Assembly (NCBI RefSeq): GCF_015265475.1
Contig: NZ_CP054493.1
Location: forward strand, 434,001-498,000
Source: Candidatus Sulfurimonas marisnigri
GTDB taxonomy: Bacteria > Campylobacterota > Campylobacteria > Campylobacterales > Sulfurimonadaceae
Reading direction: 5' to 3'
Length of the DNA stretch: 64,000 nt
Shown here: positions 63,458 through 64,000 of the stretch, one piece after another
Layout of the letters: each line of letters begins with the position of its first letter
Numbering within the stretch: position 1 is the stretch's first letter
Made by a program: the position numbers and the translations under genes
The notes under the pieces: generated by a model
Database searches by the model: none
What the model was told of the DNA's origin: nothing
What the model saw: only the letters and a program-made list of their open reading frames with translations

Positions 63458-64000
63458 GTACCAAAGTGTTAGTATACAAATAGTTTGACTAAGATTATTT
63501 AGTTTATGATTATAGTTTTGGCAGTATATAGGCAGTTACTATTGGGTTTTTAATGGTATTTTCTTATAAAGAATTATTTTAGATTAGGATTCCAAAATCC
63601 TTTAAGGTTTGTGGAACTTTGCAGTTTTTACTTTTTGAACACTTTGTGGAACATGGAAAACTAATATGAGTGCTTCGTGTTCCAAAAATAAGAAGTTATG
63701 AGGTTTAAGTTTAGTGTGACTTCGGATGCTGGAATTTCATCGAGATAGACTCTGAATGGCACCGAATAATTGTAATGATTAGTCTTTAATACTGTGTAGA
63801 ATAACTTTATGAAAGTTGTTAATTAAAAAGCCAACATTGGCTTACCCGGTCGGCAATAATTTACATTGTAGAAGATGCTTTTTCATCAAAATATGGTTCA
63901 TTTTTGTACTATATTTAAACTTGCTGGCAGTACAGGAGAGAATTGATAAAATCAATCTTTAGCTACATAAATCAACACATCACAGGGAGATGTTTTTAAG
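63458..64000. other. Right-edge region without recognisable gene
   Basis: All six frames are broken by frequent stops and nothing is recognisable. It abuts the breakpoint of the serS remnant. A hairpin with T-rich tail at 63823-63843 (minus strand) suggests transcription arriving from the right. Probably decayed or rearranged DNA. Confidence 0.5.
63823..63843 (-). terminator. Candidate terminator, minus strand
   Basis: Read on the minus strand, AAGCCA-ATGT-TGGCTT is followed by TTTAATT, a typical intrinsic terminator shape; no gene is visible before the window edge. Confidence 0.45.

Noticed and set aside
63458-64000. Mobile element at the serS breakpoint
   Set aside because: No transposase or integrase frame, no terminal inverted repeats or target duplication could be found.

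Overview
The window is AT-rich, gene-dense chromosomal DNA from a member of the Campylobacterota (formerly Epsilonproteobacteria), most probably a Sulfurimonas-like marine or sediment chemolithotroph. Support comes from gene order and families: cheY-prmA-ftsH followed by a Psd-like gene, rpmH-rnpA-yidD-yidC-jag-mnmE, a PEB4-type PpiC isomerase, dimeric dUTPase, a FapA-type DUF342 protein, a PflB-like TPR motor protein, and several small c-type cytochromes beside a Tat-exported molybdoenzyme. This assignment rests on recognition of families, not on a search. No intact phage, transposase or CRISPR array is visible; the window is mostly core genome with a few accessory loci.

Layout. 1-3.8 kb: edge-cut MalY-like aminotransferase, two small genes, a structured GC-richer intergenic patch, dUTPase, a solo ABC ATPase and a frameshifted PAS-GGDEF gene. 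3.8-8.9 kb (minus): one long, partly overlapping operon ctp-purC-purS-purQ-SH3 protein-plsC-crcB. 9.1-13.2 kb: hemerythrin, NnrS/heme-copper-like membrane protein, aroK, thioredoxin-like protein, hisD. 13.2-19 kb: a DUF2231 gene behind a 20-bp palindrome, then a B-C-A ordered iron-sulfur/NrfD/molybdopterin oxidoreductase operon closed by a strong terminator. 19-26.9 kb (minus): ScsD-like thioredoxin, Pit phosphate transporter, cyclophilin, NERD-helicase-like protein, HU, a small XRE pair and a coiled-coil/FapA pair. 27-30.6 kb: class II aldolase and a triheme Calx-beta lipoprotein. 30.6-38.3 kb: cmoA, nth, ppiC, a D-cysteine desulfhydrase-like enzyme, nitroreductase, clpB and a tetraheme cytochrome.

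38.4-44.2 kb: the ribosome/membrane-insertion operon rpmH-rnpA-yidD-yidC-jag-mnmE-ruvX, two small division-like proteins and tRNA-Arg(GCG). 44.4-51.7 kb: trpA, an Hpt protein, panB-ruvB-AI-2E transporter, an LpxL-type acyltransferase and a Cache protein-hisH-hisA run. 51.8-55.7 kb: cheY-prmA-ftsH-psd-like. 55.7-61.3 kb: PflB-like protein, response regulator with degenerate GGDEF, and a double-Cache histidine kinase. 61.5-64 kb: monoheme cytochrome, Cys/Gly-rich small protein, thioesterase and a truncated, mutated serS remnant bordering sequence without open genes.

The most unusual observations are an rnpA frame with no ATG, GTG or TTG codon anywhere, a strong excess of the palindrome TACATGTA, the triheme Calx-beta surface protein, the NERD protein with a decayed helicase core, a Psd homologue lacking the pyruvoyl serine motif, and the Cys-rich tail protein. 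I did not find a convincing multi-gene system that is wholly novel.
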